DNA of 64,000 nt from Nitrobium sp046350935 (GTDB lineage Bacteria > Nitrospirota > Thermodesulfovibrionia > Thermodesulfovibrionales > Dissulfurispiraceae). Below, in pieces: positions 35,190 to 42,720 of the stretch (positions are counted from its first letter, which is position 1; every line of letters begins with the position of its first letter). The notes beneath the pieces were generated by a model. That model saw nothing but the letters and a program-made list of their open reading frames with translations, made no database searches and was not told the DNA's origin. A program made the position numbers and the translations under genes. Where the stretch lies: NCBI GenBank assembly GCA_046350935.1, contig JAXLZK010000001.1:1-64000 (forward strand), in the 5' to 3' direction.

Positions 35190-36194
35190 TCATGCGGACT
35201 GCGCCGCGTACACCATTTCGAACACGGCAATGCCTTTTTCGAGGGCCTCCGCGTCGTTTCGGGCCGTTTTTCTGATCCCTGAAAGGACCTCCTCTATTCC
35301 CGCCGTTTCGGGGCTCCGGTATTTGTCGTCTTTCATATCCAGCTCATGGACGATTTCCGCCATTTTTCTCAAGGTCCTCTCTTTCAGCCCGAACGACCTC
35401 AATAAAACCTCGAAGGTGCACAGAGCGCCGACATGGGTGAACTCCCCGTCCCTGATGTCAAAGGCGACCGCGTTTGCAGAGGGAATTTCCCCGGCACCTT
35501 CCGCCGCGGTGAAGGCGAAGACGGCGTTCGCATCGATGAACCTCCTGATGAGCCACGCCGATGCCATCCTGTCGACGAAGGGTTTTTCCCGTGTGATCCA
35601 GGTCTTCCCCTGGTACTCGCTCGTCTTCTTCGGCACGATCTCGCCCGTTTTCTCGGAAACGGCGCCGGCCAGCCCCCGTATTTCCTCCTCGATGCTCCGG
35701 ATCCTCGCCTGGAGCGCCTGTCCTGCTTCAGCCTGAAAGAAATCGATTTTCCGTATCTCTTCGTAGTCTCTGACGAATCGCCCCAGTTGTTCAGACAGCT
35801 TCGTGTCTTTTAGCGCGGCAGCGCCTTTTTTGATGCTGAGCACCCTTCGCTCGAACTCTTCAATCCTCTTTTCCAGGGTGCGGTACTCCTTCTCCCGCTG
35901 CAGGATGAAGAGGTCCACAAGCTCTTTCTCCTCCATGGTTTCGACTCTCTCCACCGCGACAAAGGCGCTTTCTCCCTTCAGAGCGGCCACTTCCGCGACG
36001 AGCCACTGAAGGAATTCGTAGTGCTCTTCGGTGTAGGGCAGCACGTATACGGCGCCCTTGAACGGCAGGGCGCCTGTCCTGAGCAGTTTCCTCCATATCC
36101 TTACTCTGCCGCTCACCGGACGCGAAGGAACGCTGTAGAAGAAGAGAAGCCAGCGATGTGCGCGCGTTTTGCCCGGAGGCGCTTCCCGTTTCAT
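35190..36194 (-). CDS. chrB: ChrB-type chromate resistance protein
   Basis: A 334-residue protein. The N-terminal part (HRWLLFFYSVPSRPVSGRVRIWRKLLRTGALPFKGAVYVLPYTEEHYEFLQWLVAEV) is the ChrB-N domain. A coiled coil occupies about residues 95-190. The C-terminal domain carries TWITREKPFVDRMASAWLIRRFIDANAVFAF and VAFDIRDGEFTHVGALCTFEVLL, typical of ChrB C-terminal domains. In other bacteria ChrB acts as a chromate-responsive regulator. No chrA transporter is present; the MFS gene downstream may take that place. The ATG at 36194 is preferred to one 60 bases upstream because the extra residues are low-complexity. Confidence 0.85.
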   Translation of the reverse strand: MKREAPPGKTRAHRWLLFFYSVPSRPVSGRVRIWRKLLRTGALPFKGAVYVLPYTEEHYEFLQWLVAEVAALKGESAFVAVERVETMEEKELVDLFILQREKEYRTLEKRIEEFERRVLSIKKGAAALKDTKLSEQLGRFVRDYEEIRKIDFFQAEAGQALQARIRSIEEEIRGLAGAVSEKTGEIVPKKTSEYQGKTWITREKPFVDRMASAWLIRRFIDANAVFAFTAAEGAGEIPSANAVAFDIRDGEFTHVGALCTFEVLLRSFGLKERTLRKMAEIVHELDMKDDKYRSPETAGIEEVLSGIRKTARNDAEALEKGIAVFEMVYAAQSA

Positions 36195-36371
36195 GCCTGC
36201 TCGTTCTCCCGTCTGCTCTCTTCCTGTTTGTCTCTTCCGTTCATTGCCGTTCACTACCTGCCGCCCCTCGCCGGCCAGTCTTTCCCCGGGTATGCGGTTT
36301 TCTTTTTTATGTAACTAGTGATATCAGTGTAACACCTGTTTCAAAAATTATCAAGACGCTTTGGGAGGGAA

Positions 36372-36450
36372 CAAAAAAGGCGGAGAAAGACAGAGTGAGA
36401 CAGAGAGGCAGAGAGAGAAATAGTAGAGAGAGAAATAGTAAAGAGAAGAG
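36372..36450. repeat. purine-rich GAGACAGAG repeat
   Basis: AAAAAAGGCGGAG leads a run of GACAGAG and GAGACAG units, then two direct copies of GAGAGAAATAGTA. The same lead and units occur at 52284-52356, in inverse orientation at 52411-52505, and in part at 296-330. Confidence 0.6.
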
Positions 36451-36530
36451 GAATCCCCTCGCCCTCACAGGGGCGAGGGATACAGAACACCCTCCCCTTT
36501 CTCCCCTCGAAGGGAGGGGAAACCCGCCTT
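36451..36530. repeat. C/G-rich hairpin pair before the OmpA gene end
   Basis: CCCTCGCCCT with GGGGCGAGGG, then CCCTCCCC and CTCCCCTC with GAAGGGAGGGG. The element lies just past the OmpA-type stop and resembles those at 33197 and 56400. It could act as a terminator for the minus-strand gene, though no clear U-tract is seen. Confidence 0.45.
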
Positions 36531-36534
36531 GCGG

Positions 36535-37125
36535 CTACTCGGAGAGCAGCATCATATCGACTCGCCTGTTTTTGGATTTCCCTTCTTTTGTCTTGTTCGT
36601 GGAGATGGGAAATTCCGAGCCGTACCCGGAGACGGTAAAATGCGCCTTATCGAAGCCGCCCTTCGCCAGCAGATAGCTCTTTACCGCTTCCGCTCTCTTC
36701 ACGGAGAGTTCTCGATTGTGTACAGCGGACCCGTCGCCGTCGGAGTGGCCCTCGATATAGAAAGAAGCCTCGGGGTGTTCCGTTACAAAGGCGACGGCGA
36801 TCTCCAGCATTCCCGCGTCTTCTTTTCTGATCTCCGCCTTGTCCACGTCGAAATTTACGTGGAGCACCATCCTGGTGACCTGCTTCACCACCAATGGCTC
36901 AGGCTCCGGCGCGGGAGCTGATTTGGACTCTGAGGCGGGAGCGGCAGCGGACTCCGTGTCGGCGCCGGCTGTTTGTGCCGCCAGAAGATTATTGTCCTTC
37001 CGGATGCTTCCTGCGGTATCGTAAAGATGCCGGGGGATGCGCACCCCAGGTTCCGTTCCCCAGCACTCCGAAAGCATCCCTGCCGCTAGGAGCAGGGAAA
37101 TGAGAGTGCACACTGTCTTGCTCAT
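36535..37125 (-). CDS. OmpA-family peptidoglycan-binding protein
   Basis: A 196-residue exported protein. A signal peptide (about 1-22) precedes a Pro/Glu/Ala-rich linker (about 60-80) and a C-terminal OmpA domain: MVLHVNFDVDKAEIRKEDAGMLEIAV, FYIEGHSDGDGSAVHNRELSVKRAEAVKSYL and NRRVDM. The Asp and Arg residues that bind diaminopimelate are kept. The Cys after LLAAGMLSE does not make a good lipobox, so lipidation is doubtful. It probably tethers the outer membrane to the wall. It is divergent from the riboswitch-htpX unit. Confidence 0.88.
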   Translation of the reverse strand: MSKTVCTLISLLLAAGMLSECWGTEPGVRIPRHLYDTAGSIRKDNNLLAAQTAGADTESAAAPASESKSAPAPEPEPLVVKQVTRMVLHVNFDVDKAEIRKEDAGMLEIAVAFVTEHPEASFYIEGHSDGDGSAVHNRELSVKRAEAVKSYLLAKGGFDKAHFTVSGYGSEFPISTNKTKEGKSKNRRVDMMLLSE

Positions 37126-37310
37126 ACATCCTCCTCGAAATGAAAGATATGGTGATGCCCGGCGAAAACAGGGCAGTGCATGCTTCCGCCCCTGTCCAGG
37201 ATACGAATAGTATAGCGTATCGGCTTCCTGTAAAGAGCGTCCTTCCTGCTGCCGTCCCGGATGGGCGCGTTTCTCCTTGAAAAAGTGAAGTTTCCCCGAT
37301 GGTGCGGTGC

Positions 37311-37340
37311 TTGACAGGGGGCGGCTCCGTTAGGTAAGGT
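37311..37340 (+). promoter_or_regulatory. promoter ahead of the yybP-ykoY riboswitch
   Basis: TTGACA at 37311-37316 and TAAGGT at 37335-37340 with an 18-base spacer. Transcription would start about 37347, exactly where the riboswitch P1 stem begins. Confidence 0.6.
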
Positions 37341-37344
37341 AAAA

Positions 37345-37440
37345 TTGTAAAGGGGAGTAGCGAGAGCGGCGGATATCGTCAACACGGTGTAAAAGCCCGG
37401 TACCGCCGGTTAGCCCGGCTGACAAGCGAGACCTTTACCA
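37345..37440 (+). promoter_or_regulatory. yybP-ykoY (manganese) riboswitch aptamer
   Basis: The closing stem P1 is GTAAAGG (37347-37353) with CCTTTAC (37432-37438). The conserved GGGGAGTAG (37352-37360) follows the 5' strand, and GCGAGACCTTTAC (37426-37438) forms the 3' strand, the two signature stretches of the yybP-ykoY family. GTCAACACGG and a GCCGGTTAGCCCGGC hairpin lie between. The family senses Mn2+ and usually controls manganese exporters or TerC-like proteins. Here the only downstream gene is htpX, 134 bases on, with a terminator between. Confidence 0.85.
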
Positions 37441-37501
37441 CGATGAATATTTATGAATAATTATATTATTGATAAGTATTGGTCGGGGTGAAGGTTTTTT
37501 T
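37431..37501 (+). terminator. riboswitch-controlled intrinsic terminator
   Basis: ACCTTTACC (37431-37439) can pair with GGTGAAGGT (37487-37495), followed by a run of seven Ts (37495-37501). CGAT/GGTCG and a long AT-rich arm (AATATTTATGAATAAT against TTATTGATAAGTATT) extend the hairpin inside. Its 5' arm is the 3' strand of aptamer stem P1, so aptamer and terminator exclude each other. Ligand binding should therefore allow read-through: an ON switch. Confidence 0.7.
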
Positions 37502-37532
37502 GTGGGGAAATTATATAATTCATGGTGATCAG

Positions 37533-37561
37533 TTGTCCCGGAGGAGGCGAAGCCGGGACAA
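37533..37561 (+). promoter_or_regulatory. htpX: hairpin directly before the htpX ribosome site
   Basis: TTGTCCCGG (37533-37541) pairs perfectly with CCGGGACAA (37553-37561) around an 11-base loop that itself contains AGGAGG. The real ribosome site AGGAGGAG begins at the next base. It could stabilise the leader or affect ribosome loading. Confidence 0.55.
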
Positions 37562-37573
37562 AGGAGGAGCGAG

Positions 37574-38422
37574 ATGAACGGTCTGAAGACAATGGCTTTA
37601 ATGGTGACCCTTACGCTGATGCTCGTCTTCATCGGAGGGTTGGTGGGAGGAAAGACGGGAATGACCTTTGCTCTCCTCATGGCCTTCGGGATGAACTTCG
37701 TTACCTACTGGTTCAGCGACAAGATCGTGCTCCGGATGTACGGAGCGCAGGAAGTGAGCGAGGCGGAGGCCCCGGAGCTGTACGGGATCGTCAGGAGGCT
37801 GGCCCAGCGGGCCGAAATTCCTATGCCGCGGGTCTGCATCATGAACGAGGACCAGCCAAACGCCTTTGCCACGGGGCGCAACCCCCAGCACGGCACTATT
37901 GCGGTGACGACGGGCATCATGAGGATCCTTACCCGGGAAGAGCTGGAGGGGGTGATCGCCCATGAGCTGGCCCATATCAAGCACCGGGACATCCTGGTGA
38001 GCACGGTCGCCGCCACCATCGCGGGCGCCATCAGCTATCTGGCGCAGATGGCGCAGTGGGCCATGCTCTTCGGCGGCAGGGGGCACGATGACGAGGAGGG
38101 GGGCAATCCCATCGCGGCCCTTGTCATGATGATTGTGGGGCCCATTGCGGCTATGTTGGTGCAGATGGCCATCTCGCGGGCGCGGGAGTACGGTGCGGAC
38201 GAGGGAGGCGCCGAGATAACGGGGAATCCCCTGTTCCTTGCGGGCGCCTTGAAGAAGCTCCACCTTGCCTCGCAGCGTATCCCTCTGAATGCGAATCCCG
38301 CAACCTCGCATCTTTTCATTGTGAACCCCCTTTCGGGTGGGGGTATCCTCAAGCTTTTCAGCACGCATCCCCCCATCGAGGAGAGGATCGCCCGGCTGGA
38401 GGCCAGAGCGTACCGCAGATAG
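37574..38422 (+). CDS. htpX: HtpX membrane M48 zinc metalloprotease
   Basis: A 282-residue inner-membrane protease that degrades damaged membrane proteins under heat or envelope stress. Two N-terminal helices (about 8-28 and 33-52) precede the zinc motif HELAHIKHRD near residue 135. Two further hydrophobic segments (about 150-165 and 178-200) follow, then the third zinc ligand Glu in REYGADEGGAEI. The C-terminus (STHPPIEERIARLEARAYRR) is typical. The start ATG follows AAAGGAGGAG. Expression appears to be under a manganese riboswitch and terminator, which is unusual for htpX. Confidence 0.93.
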   Translation: MNGLKTMALMVTLTLMLVFIGGLVGGKTGMTFALLMAFGMNFVTYWFSDKIVLRMYGAQEVSEAEAPELYGIVRRLAQRAEIPMPRVCIMNEDQPNAFATGRNPQHGTIAVTTGIMRILTREELEGVIAHELAHIKHRDILVSTVAATIAGAISYLAQMAQWAMLFGGRGHDDEEGGNPIAALVMMIVGPIAAMLVQMAISRAREYGADEGGAEITGNPLFLAGALKKLHLASQRIPLNANPATSHLFIVNPLSGGGILKLFSTHPPIEERIARLEARAYRR

Positions 38423-38437
38423 GAAACGATTTTTTCA

Positions 38438-38467
38438 TTGGCATCAGGGCTGCTTTTCTGGTAAAAT
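38438..38467 (+). promoter_or_regulatory. purE: promoter of purE
   Basis: TTGGCA at 38438-38443, an 18-base spacer and TAAAAT at 38462-38467, 60 bases before the purE ATG. The same stretch also offers a weaker sigma-54-like GG-N10-GC arrangement (TTGGCAT...TGCT); the sigma-70 reading is preferred. Confidence 0.5.
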
Positions 38468-38527
38468 TTCAGACTTGAAAAATCGGCAGCTCTCCCGCAG
38501 GGAGGGACAGTACTGAGGAGGCAGGAA

Positions 38528-39019
38528 ATGGACAGGCCGCTGGTGGGGATTCTCATGGGAAGCGAAAGCGACCTCTCCGTGATGAACAAGGCTGCGGAAG
38601 TCCTGAATGAGCTGGGAATCCCGTACGAGCTGGGGATCCGCTCCGCACACCGCCTCCCTGAAGAGACCGCGGCATATGCGAAGAGCGCGCGGGAGCGCGG
38701 CATGGAGGTGCTGATAGCGGGTGCGGGCCTGGCGGCGCATCTGGCGGGCGTGATCGCCTCGCATACCACGCTGCCCGTGATCGGTGTTCCTATCGCGTCG
38801 GGGGCGCTGAGGGGCATCGACGCCCTCTATGCCACCGTGCAGATGCCTCCCGGGATCCCCGTGGCGACCGTGGCCATCGACGGCGCGAAGAACGCTGCGT
38901 ACCTGGCATGCTCCATCCTGTCCATCAAATATCCCGAGGTTGCTGCAAAAATGGAAGCTTTCAGGGAGCAGACGAGGCTATCTCTCCTGGAAAAATCGGA
39001 AAAACTGAAAAATAAATAG
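38528..39019 (+). CDS. purE: N5-carboxyaminoimidazole ribonucleotide mutase PurE
   Basis: A 163-residue class I PurE that converts N5-CAIR to CAIR in purine synthesis. The substrate-binding motifs GILMGSESDLSVM (residues 7-19), SAHRLPEET (about 44-52) and GAGLAAHLAGVIASHTTLPVIGVP are intact. AGGAGG precedes the ATG. No purK is seen in the window. It lies 12 bases before the biotin carboxylase gene, an operon that could link bicarbonate-using steps; this coupling is inference. Confidence 0.95.
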   Translation: MDRPLVGILMGSESDLSVMNKAAEVLNELGIPYELGIRSAHRLPEETAAYAKSARERGMEVLIAGAGLAAHLAGVIASHTTLPVIGVPIASGALRGIDALYATVQMPPGIPVATVAIDGAKNAAYLACSILSIKYPEVAAKMEAFREQTRLSLLEKSEKLKNK

Positions 39020-39031
39020 GAGTGCGGAGCA

Positions 39032-40489
39032 GTGGAGAGAAAGATCGAGAGCATCCTTATCGCGAACAGGGGGGTCCCCGCTGTCAGGATCATGCATACC
39101 TGCCGGGACAGGAGGATACGGACCACCGCGGTCTACAGCACCCCCGACCGGCTGGCCCACCACGTGTTCATGGCGGATACCGCGGTGCATATCGGGGAGG
39201 CGCCGCCCGTGGAGTCCTACCTCAACATGGACAGGATCGTCGACGCCGCCTTGAAGAGCGGCTCCGATGCCGTTCATCCGGGATGGGGCTTCCTTGCCGA
39301 GAACGATGAGTTCGCCCAGCGGGTCCTCGATGCCGGGCTGATCTGGATAGGCCCCTCTCCCGAGGTCATCAGGAAGATGGGGGACAAGATCCAGGCGAAG
39401 AGCCTGGCGCAGAAGGCCACGGTCCCGACCATCCCCGGCATCAGCAACGTGACGGACATCGCCCAGATCAGCGCCTGGATGCAGGAGGAGGACGTCAGCT
39501 TCCCCATCATGATCAAGGCGGCTGCCGGAGGGGGCGGAAAGGGCATGGTCAAGGTGGAGCACGGCGATCAGATGGCGCAGGCCTTCGCCCAGGCCCGTTC
39601 GGAGGCAAAAAAGGCTTTCGGGGACGATACCATCCTGGTCGAGAAGTATATCGAACGCGGCAGGCATATCGAGGTGCAGATCATCGCGGACGCCTTCGGG
39701 AATGTGCTCCATCTCTTCGAGAGGGAATGCACCCTCCAGAGGCGCAATCAGAAGATCATCGAGGAGGCGCCCTCACCGAGCCTCGACGACAGCCTGCGCC
39801 AGGAGATCTGCTTCACCGCAATCCGCCTGATGCGCGAGATAGGCTATACCACCGCGGGGACAGTGGAATTCATCTTCGACGCTCCCGCGAAAAAGTTCTA
39901 TTTCCTCGAGGTCAATACCCGCCTGCAGGTGGAGCATGGCACGACCGAGCTGATCACCGGGCTGGACATCGTGGGCATCATGATCGATGTGGCGATGGGC
40001 AAGCGGATCCCCTTCAAGCAGTCGGAAGTGCAGCGCAACCGGTGGGCGCTGGAAGTGCGGCTCAATGCGGAGGACCCGAAGACCTTCAGCCCCTCATTCG
40101 GCACCGTGACGCGCCTTGCGGCGCCGCAGGGGCCCGGCGTCAGGATCGCGTCCGGGATCTACGAGGGGGCGGACATCCCCCCGTATTACGACTCCCTTTT
40201 CATGCTGCTGATGACCGCGGGTGCGGACAGGGAGGACGCGGTGCGGGTTATGGACCGGGCGCTCAGCAGGAACCTCCGGATCGAGGGGGTAAAGACCCTG
40301 GCGCCGTTGCTCCTGAGCATCATCAGGCACCCGTCCTTTCTTACGGGCGAGTTCTCCACCCGGTTTATTGAGGAGCACATGGACGAGCTGATCTCCATGT
40401 TCAAGGAAAAAGAAAGCGAGGACGAGGTGCTGAAGGTGGCGAAGTACGTCGCCGAGATATCGGCCCTCGGCCCTCAGAAATGGATGTGA
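39032..40489 (+). CDS. pycA: biotin carboxylase subunit (pyruvate or 2-oxoglutarate carboxylase A)
   Basis: A 485-residue biotin carboxylase with a GTG start. The biotin-carboxylase N-domain (ESILIANRGVPAVRIMHTCR) leads to the ATP-grasp with the Gly-rich loop KAAAGGGGKGM, and the active-site segment EVNTRLQVEHGTTELITGLD. It makes carboxybiotin from bicarbonate and ATP and hands it to the partner subunit encoded ten bases downstream. The two-subunit layout occurs in pyruvate carboxylase of some anaerobes and in 2-oxoglutarate carboxylase of reverse-TCA bacteria; sequence alone does not decide which. Confidence 0.9.
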   Translation: MERKIESILIANRGVPAVRIMHTCRDRRIRTTAVYSTPDRLAHHVFMADTAVHIGEAPPVESYLNMDRIVDAALKSGSDAVHPGWGFLAENDEFAQRVLDAGLIWIGPSPEVIRKMGDKIQAKSLAQKATVPTIPGISNVTDIAQISAWMQEEDVSFPIMIKAAAGGGGKGMVKVEHGDQMAQAFAQARSEAKKAFGDDTILVEKYIERGRHIEVQIIADAFGNVLHLFERECTLQRRNQKIIEEAPSPSLDDSLRQEICFTAIRLMREIGYTTAGTVEFIFDAPAKKFYFLEVNTRLQVEHGTTELITGLDIVGIMIDVAMGKRIPFKQSEVQRNRWALEVRLNAEDPKTFSPSFGTVTRLAAPQGPGVRIASGIYEGADIPPYYDSLFMLLMTAGADREDAVRVMDRALSRNLRIEGVKTLAPLLLSIIRHPSFLTGEFSTRFIEEHMDELISMFKEKESEDEVLKVAKYVAEISALGPQKWM

Positions 40490-40499
40490 GGATACAGGT

Positions 40500-42542
40500 A
40501 TGAAGGAAACAGTGATCAAGCCGGGAATGCATCCCGCGGACATCGTCAGGACGGTGCGGGCCTGCCCCGGGGTCTTCCTGACGTCAACAGGAATGCGCGA
40601 TGCCGGACAGTCGGACTACAAGAACCGGCACCGCATGTACGACCTCAAGACCCTCGCCCCCTTTTACGACGATATGGGGCTCTTCAGCGCGGAATGCCAC
40701 GGCGGCGCACGCTGGCACGTCGGCATCATGAACAGGAGGGAGAGCCCCTTCGAGGAGATAGAGACCCTGCGGGAGCTGATGCCCAATGTGCTGCTCCAGA
40801 CCCTCATCCGGGAGACCAACCTGTTCGGCTACCGGCCCTACCCGAAGAACGTCATCGAGCATGTGGTGTCCAAAGTGGACATCGATGTCTGGAGGTGCTT
40901 CTCCTTCCTCAACGACATCAGGAACATGCGCGCGGTGGCGGAGGTCGTCATGAAGAGGGGGCGGCTCTTCCAGCCCGCCATCTCGTTCACCCAGGCTGAC
41001 TGGACGACCAACGGGTATTACCTGGGGGTGGTCCGCGATATCGTGGACCTCTGCGGCGGGGTCGACGAGATCATCCTCTGCATCAAGGACATGGCGGGGG
41101 TGGGCAGCCCCCAGCGCATCAGCAGTCTCGTGGACGCCATAAAACAGCAGTACCCGGAGCTGGAGGTGCAGTACCACCGGCATACCACCGACGGCCTCGC
41201 CATGCCCGCACTGCTGGCTGCGGCCCGGGCAGGGGCAAAGATCCTCGATGTGCAGGAGGACTCCCTGACGCGCTTTTACGGCCAGGCTCCCATCCTGGGG
41301 ATGATCGCCTACCTCGAGGAAGCGGGGATCCGCGTCATGATCGACAGGGAAAAGGCGGAGTCCGCGGTGCAGAAGGTGCGCGACTGGATCGGGCATTACG
41401 ACTGGGCGGAGTCCCCCTTCAAAGGATACGATTACACCGTCGTGTACCACCGGATGCCGGGGGGCGCTTTCCCCAGCTCCTTCGAGCAGGCCGACAACGG
41501 CGGCTTCCTCCACCTGATGCCCGCTATCCTGAAAGCCATGTCCCTCTACAACCGGATTATCAGGTACTTTGACGTGACGCCGGGCTCGCAGATCACCTGG
41601 GTCACCTGCAACGGCATCATCAACCGGTATGCGAAGGAGAGGGGTGTGGCCGGGGTGGCGCATGTGATCCAGCTCCTCACCCGGTTCGTCGAAGAGAGGG
41701 GGCAGGAGTTCGAGGCGATGGAGCCCTCCGAGCAGGAGGAGCTTCTGCTGCTCTTCCGCAACGCCCCCGGCGACTTCAAGAACCTCCTCCTGGGCGGGTA
41801 CGGGAAGCTGCCCCAGGGCTGGCCTGCCGAGTGGGTCTACCGGAGCACTTTCGGGGAGGACTGGGAGATGAGGATACGGGAGCGCAAGGAGTCGTCCCCC
41901 CTCGATTCGGTCGCCGACGACGATCTGAAGAGGCTCAGGGCCTCTCTGTCCGAGTCCCTCGGCAGGATTCCCACCGAGGAGGAGTTTATCCTCTACCTGA
42001 TGCACCCGAAAGACGCCCTGGAGATGATCTCCTTCGTCGACAGCTTCGGGGACGCTCCCCGTGTGCTCCCCACCAACGTATGGAGAAGCGGCCTGAAAAG
42101 ACCGGGGGACAAGGTGGAGTTCGAGCTGTGGGGGAAGCCCTACCGCATAGAGCTCGTCTCGATCGGCGCTGAGCACGAGGGGCTCATCCATGTGGTGATG
42201 AAAGTCAACAACAAGACGCGGGTGTATACGGTGGAGACCCCCCGCGCCAAGAAGGTGGAGATCCGGATGGCGAAGGGGCCGAACCATATAGGGGCGCCGA
42301 TCAACGGGAGCATCTGGAGGATCGGCAATCCCGAAAGGGGCACCATCAAGGTGGGAGATATTGTCCATAAGGGCGAGGAGATTGCGAACCTTGAGGCGAT
42401 GAAGATGGAGAACGCCATCAGCGCGCCCTTCGACGGGCAGATCGCCGAGGTATGCGTGAAGCTCAACGACACCATCCAGGAGGGACAACTGCTCTTTGTC
42501 CTCGAAAAGGTGACCACTCCCGCGGCGGTTGAGGAGGTATAA
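40500..42542 (+). CDS. pycB: carboxyltransferase/biotin-carrier subunit (pyruvate or 2-oxoglutarate carboxylase B)
   Basis: A 680-residue carboxyltransferase. The TIM barrel begins GVFLTSTGMRDAGQSDYKNRHRM, where the usual RDAHQS is RDAGQS; the metal ligands look kept (Asp in this motif, Lys in IKDMAGVG, and two His in YHRHTTDG). GGARWHVGI replaces the usual GGATFD, so the enzyme is divergent. The C-terminal carrier domain has the biotinylation site NLEAMKMENAISAP near residue 640. The paired subunit is encoded just upstream. It would feed the TCA cycle (oxaloacetate) or a reverse TCA cycle (oxalosuccinate); I cannot tell which. Confidence 0.88.
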   Translation: MKETVIKPGMHPADIVRTVRACPGVFLTSTGMRDAGQSDYKNRHRMYDLKTLAPFYDDMGLFSAECHGGARWHVGIMNRRESPFEEIETLRELMPNVLLQTLIRETNLFGYRPYPKNVIEHVVSKVDIDVWRCFSFLNDIRNMRAVAEVVMKRGRLFQPAISFTQADWTTNGYYLGVVRDIVDLCGGVDEIILCIKDMAGVGSPQRISSLVDAIKQQYPELEVQYHRHTTDGLAMPALLAAARAGAKILDVQEDSLTRFYGQAPILGMIAYLEEAGIRVMIDREKAESAVQKVRDWIGHYDWAESPFKGYDYTVVYHRMPGGAFPSSFEQADNGGFLHLMPAILKAMSLYNRIIRYFDVTPGSQITWVTCNGIINRYAKERGVAGVAHVIQLLTRFVEERGQEFEAMEPSEQEELLLLFRNAPGDFKNLLLGGYGKLPQGWPAEWVYRSTFGEDWEMRIRERKESSPLDSVADDDLKRLRASLSESLGRIPTEEEFILYLMHPKDALEMISFVDSFGDAPRVLPTNVWRSGLKRPGDKVEFELWGKPYRIELVSIGAEHEGLIHVVMKVNNKTRVYTVETPRAKKVEIRMAKGPNHIGAPINGSIWRIGNPERGTIKVGDIVHKGEEIANLEAMKMENAISAPFDGQIAEVCVKLNDTIQEGQLLFVLEKVTTPAAVEEV

Positions 42543-42720
42543 CGCTCCTCGCGGGAGGGCCTCTGCAAAGCCTCTGTCCGGAACGGCCGCGCCCGCCGGC
42601 GCTGATCATTCATTTCATTGCACGGAAGAGAGGTTTCTTTCCGTCCCGAGACGGTGCGGTGCGCACCCCCCTAGCAAAAATGCAGCCGGGTTCTCCGGAC
42701 CCTGAAGACAGGAGGGCAGA

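Noticed and set aside
40584..42488. Long open frame on the minus strand opposite the carboxyltransferase gene
   Set aside because: It is a shadow: rich in His, Leu, Gly and Pro without any family motif, and the plus strand carries a complete biotin enzyme.
42543..42720. Riboswitch upstream of the P-type ATPase
   Set aside because: I looked for a yybP-ykoY or similar pattern; only GC-rich sequence and a short GGTGCGCACC palindrome are present.
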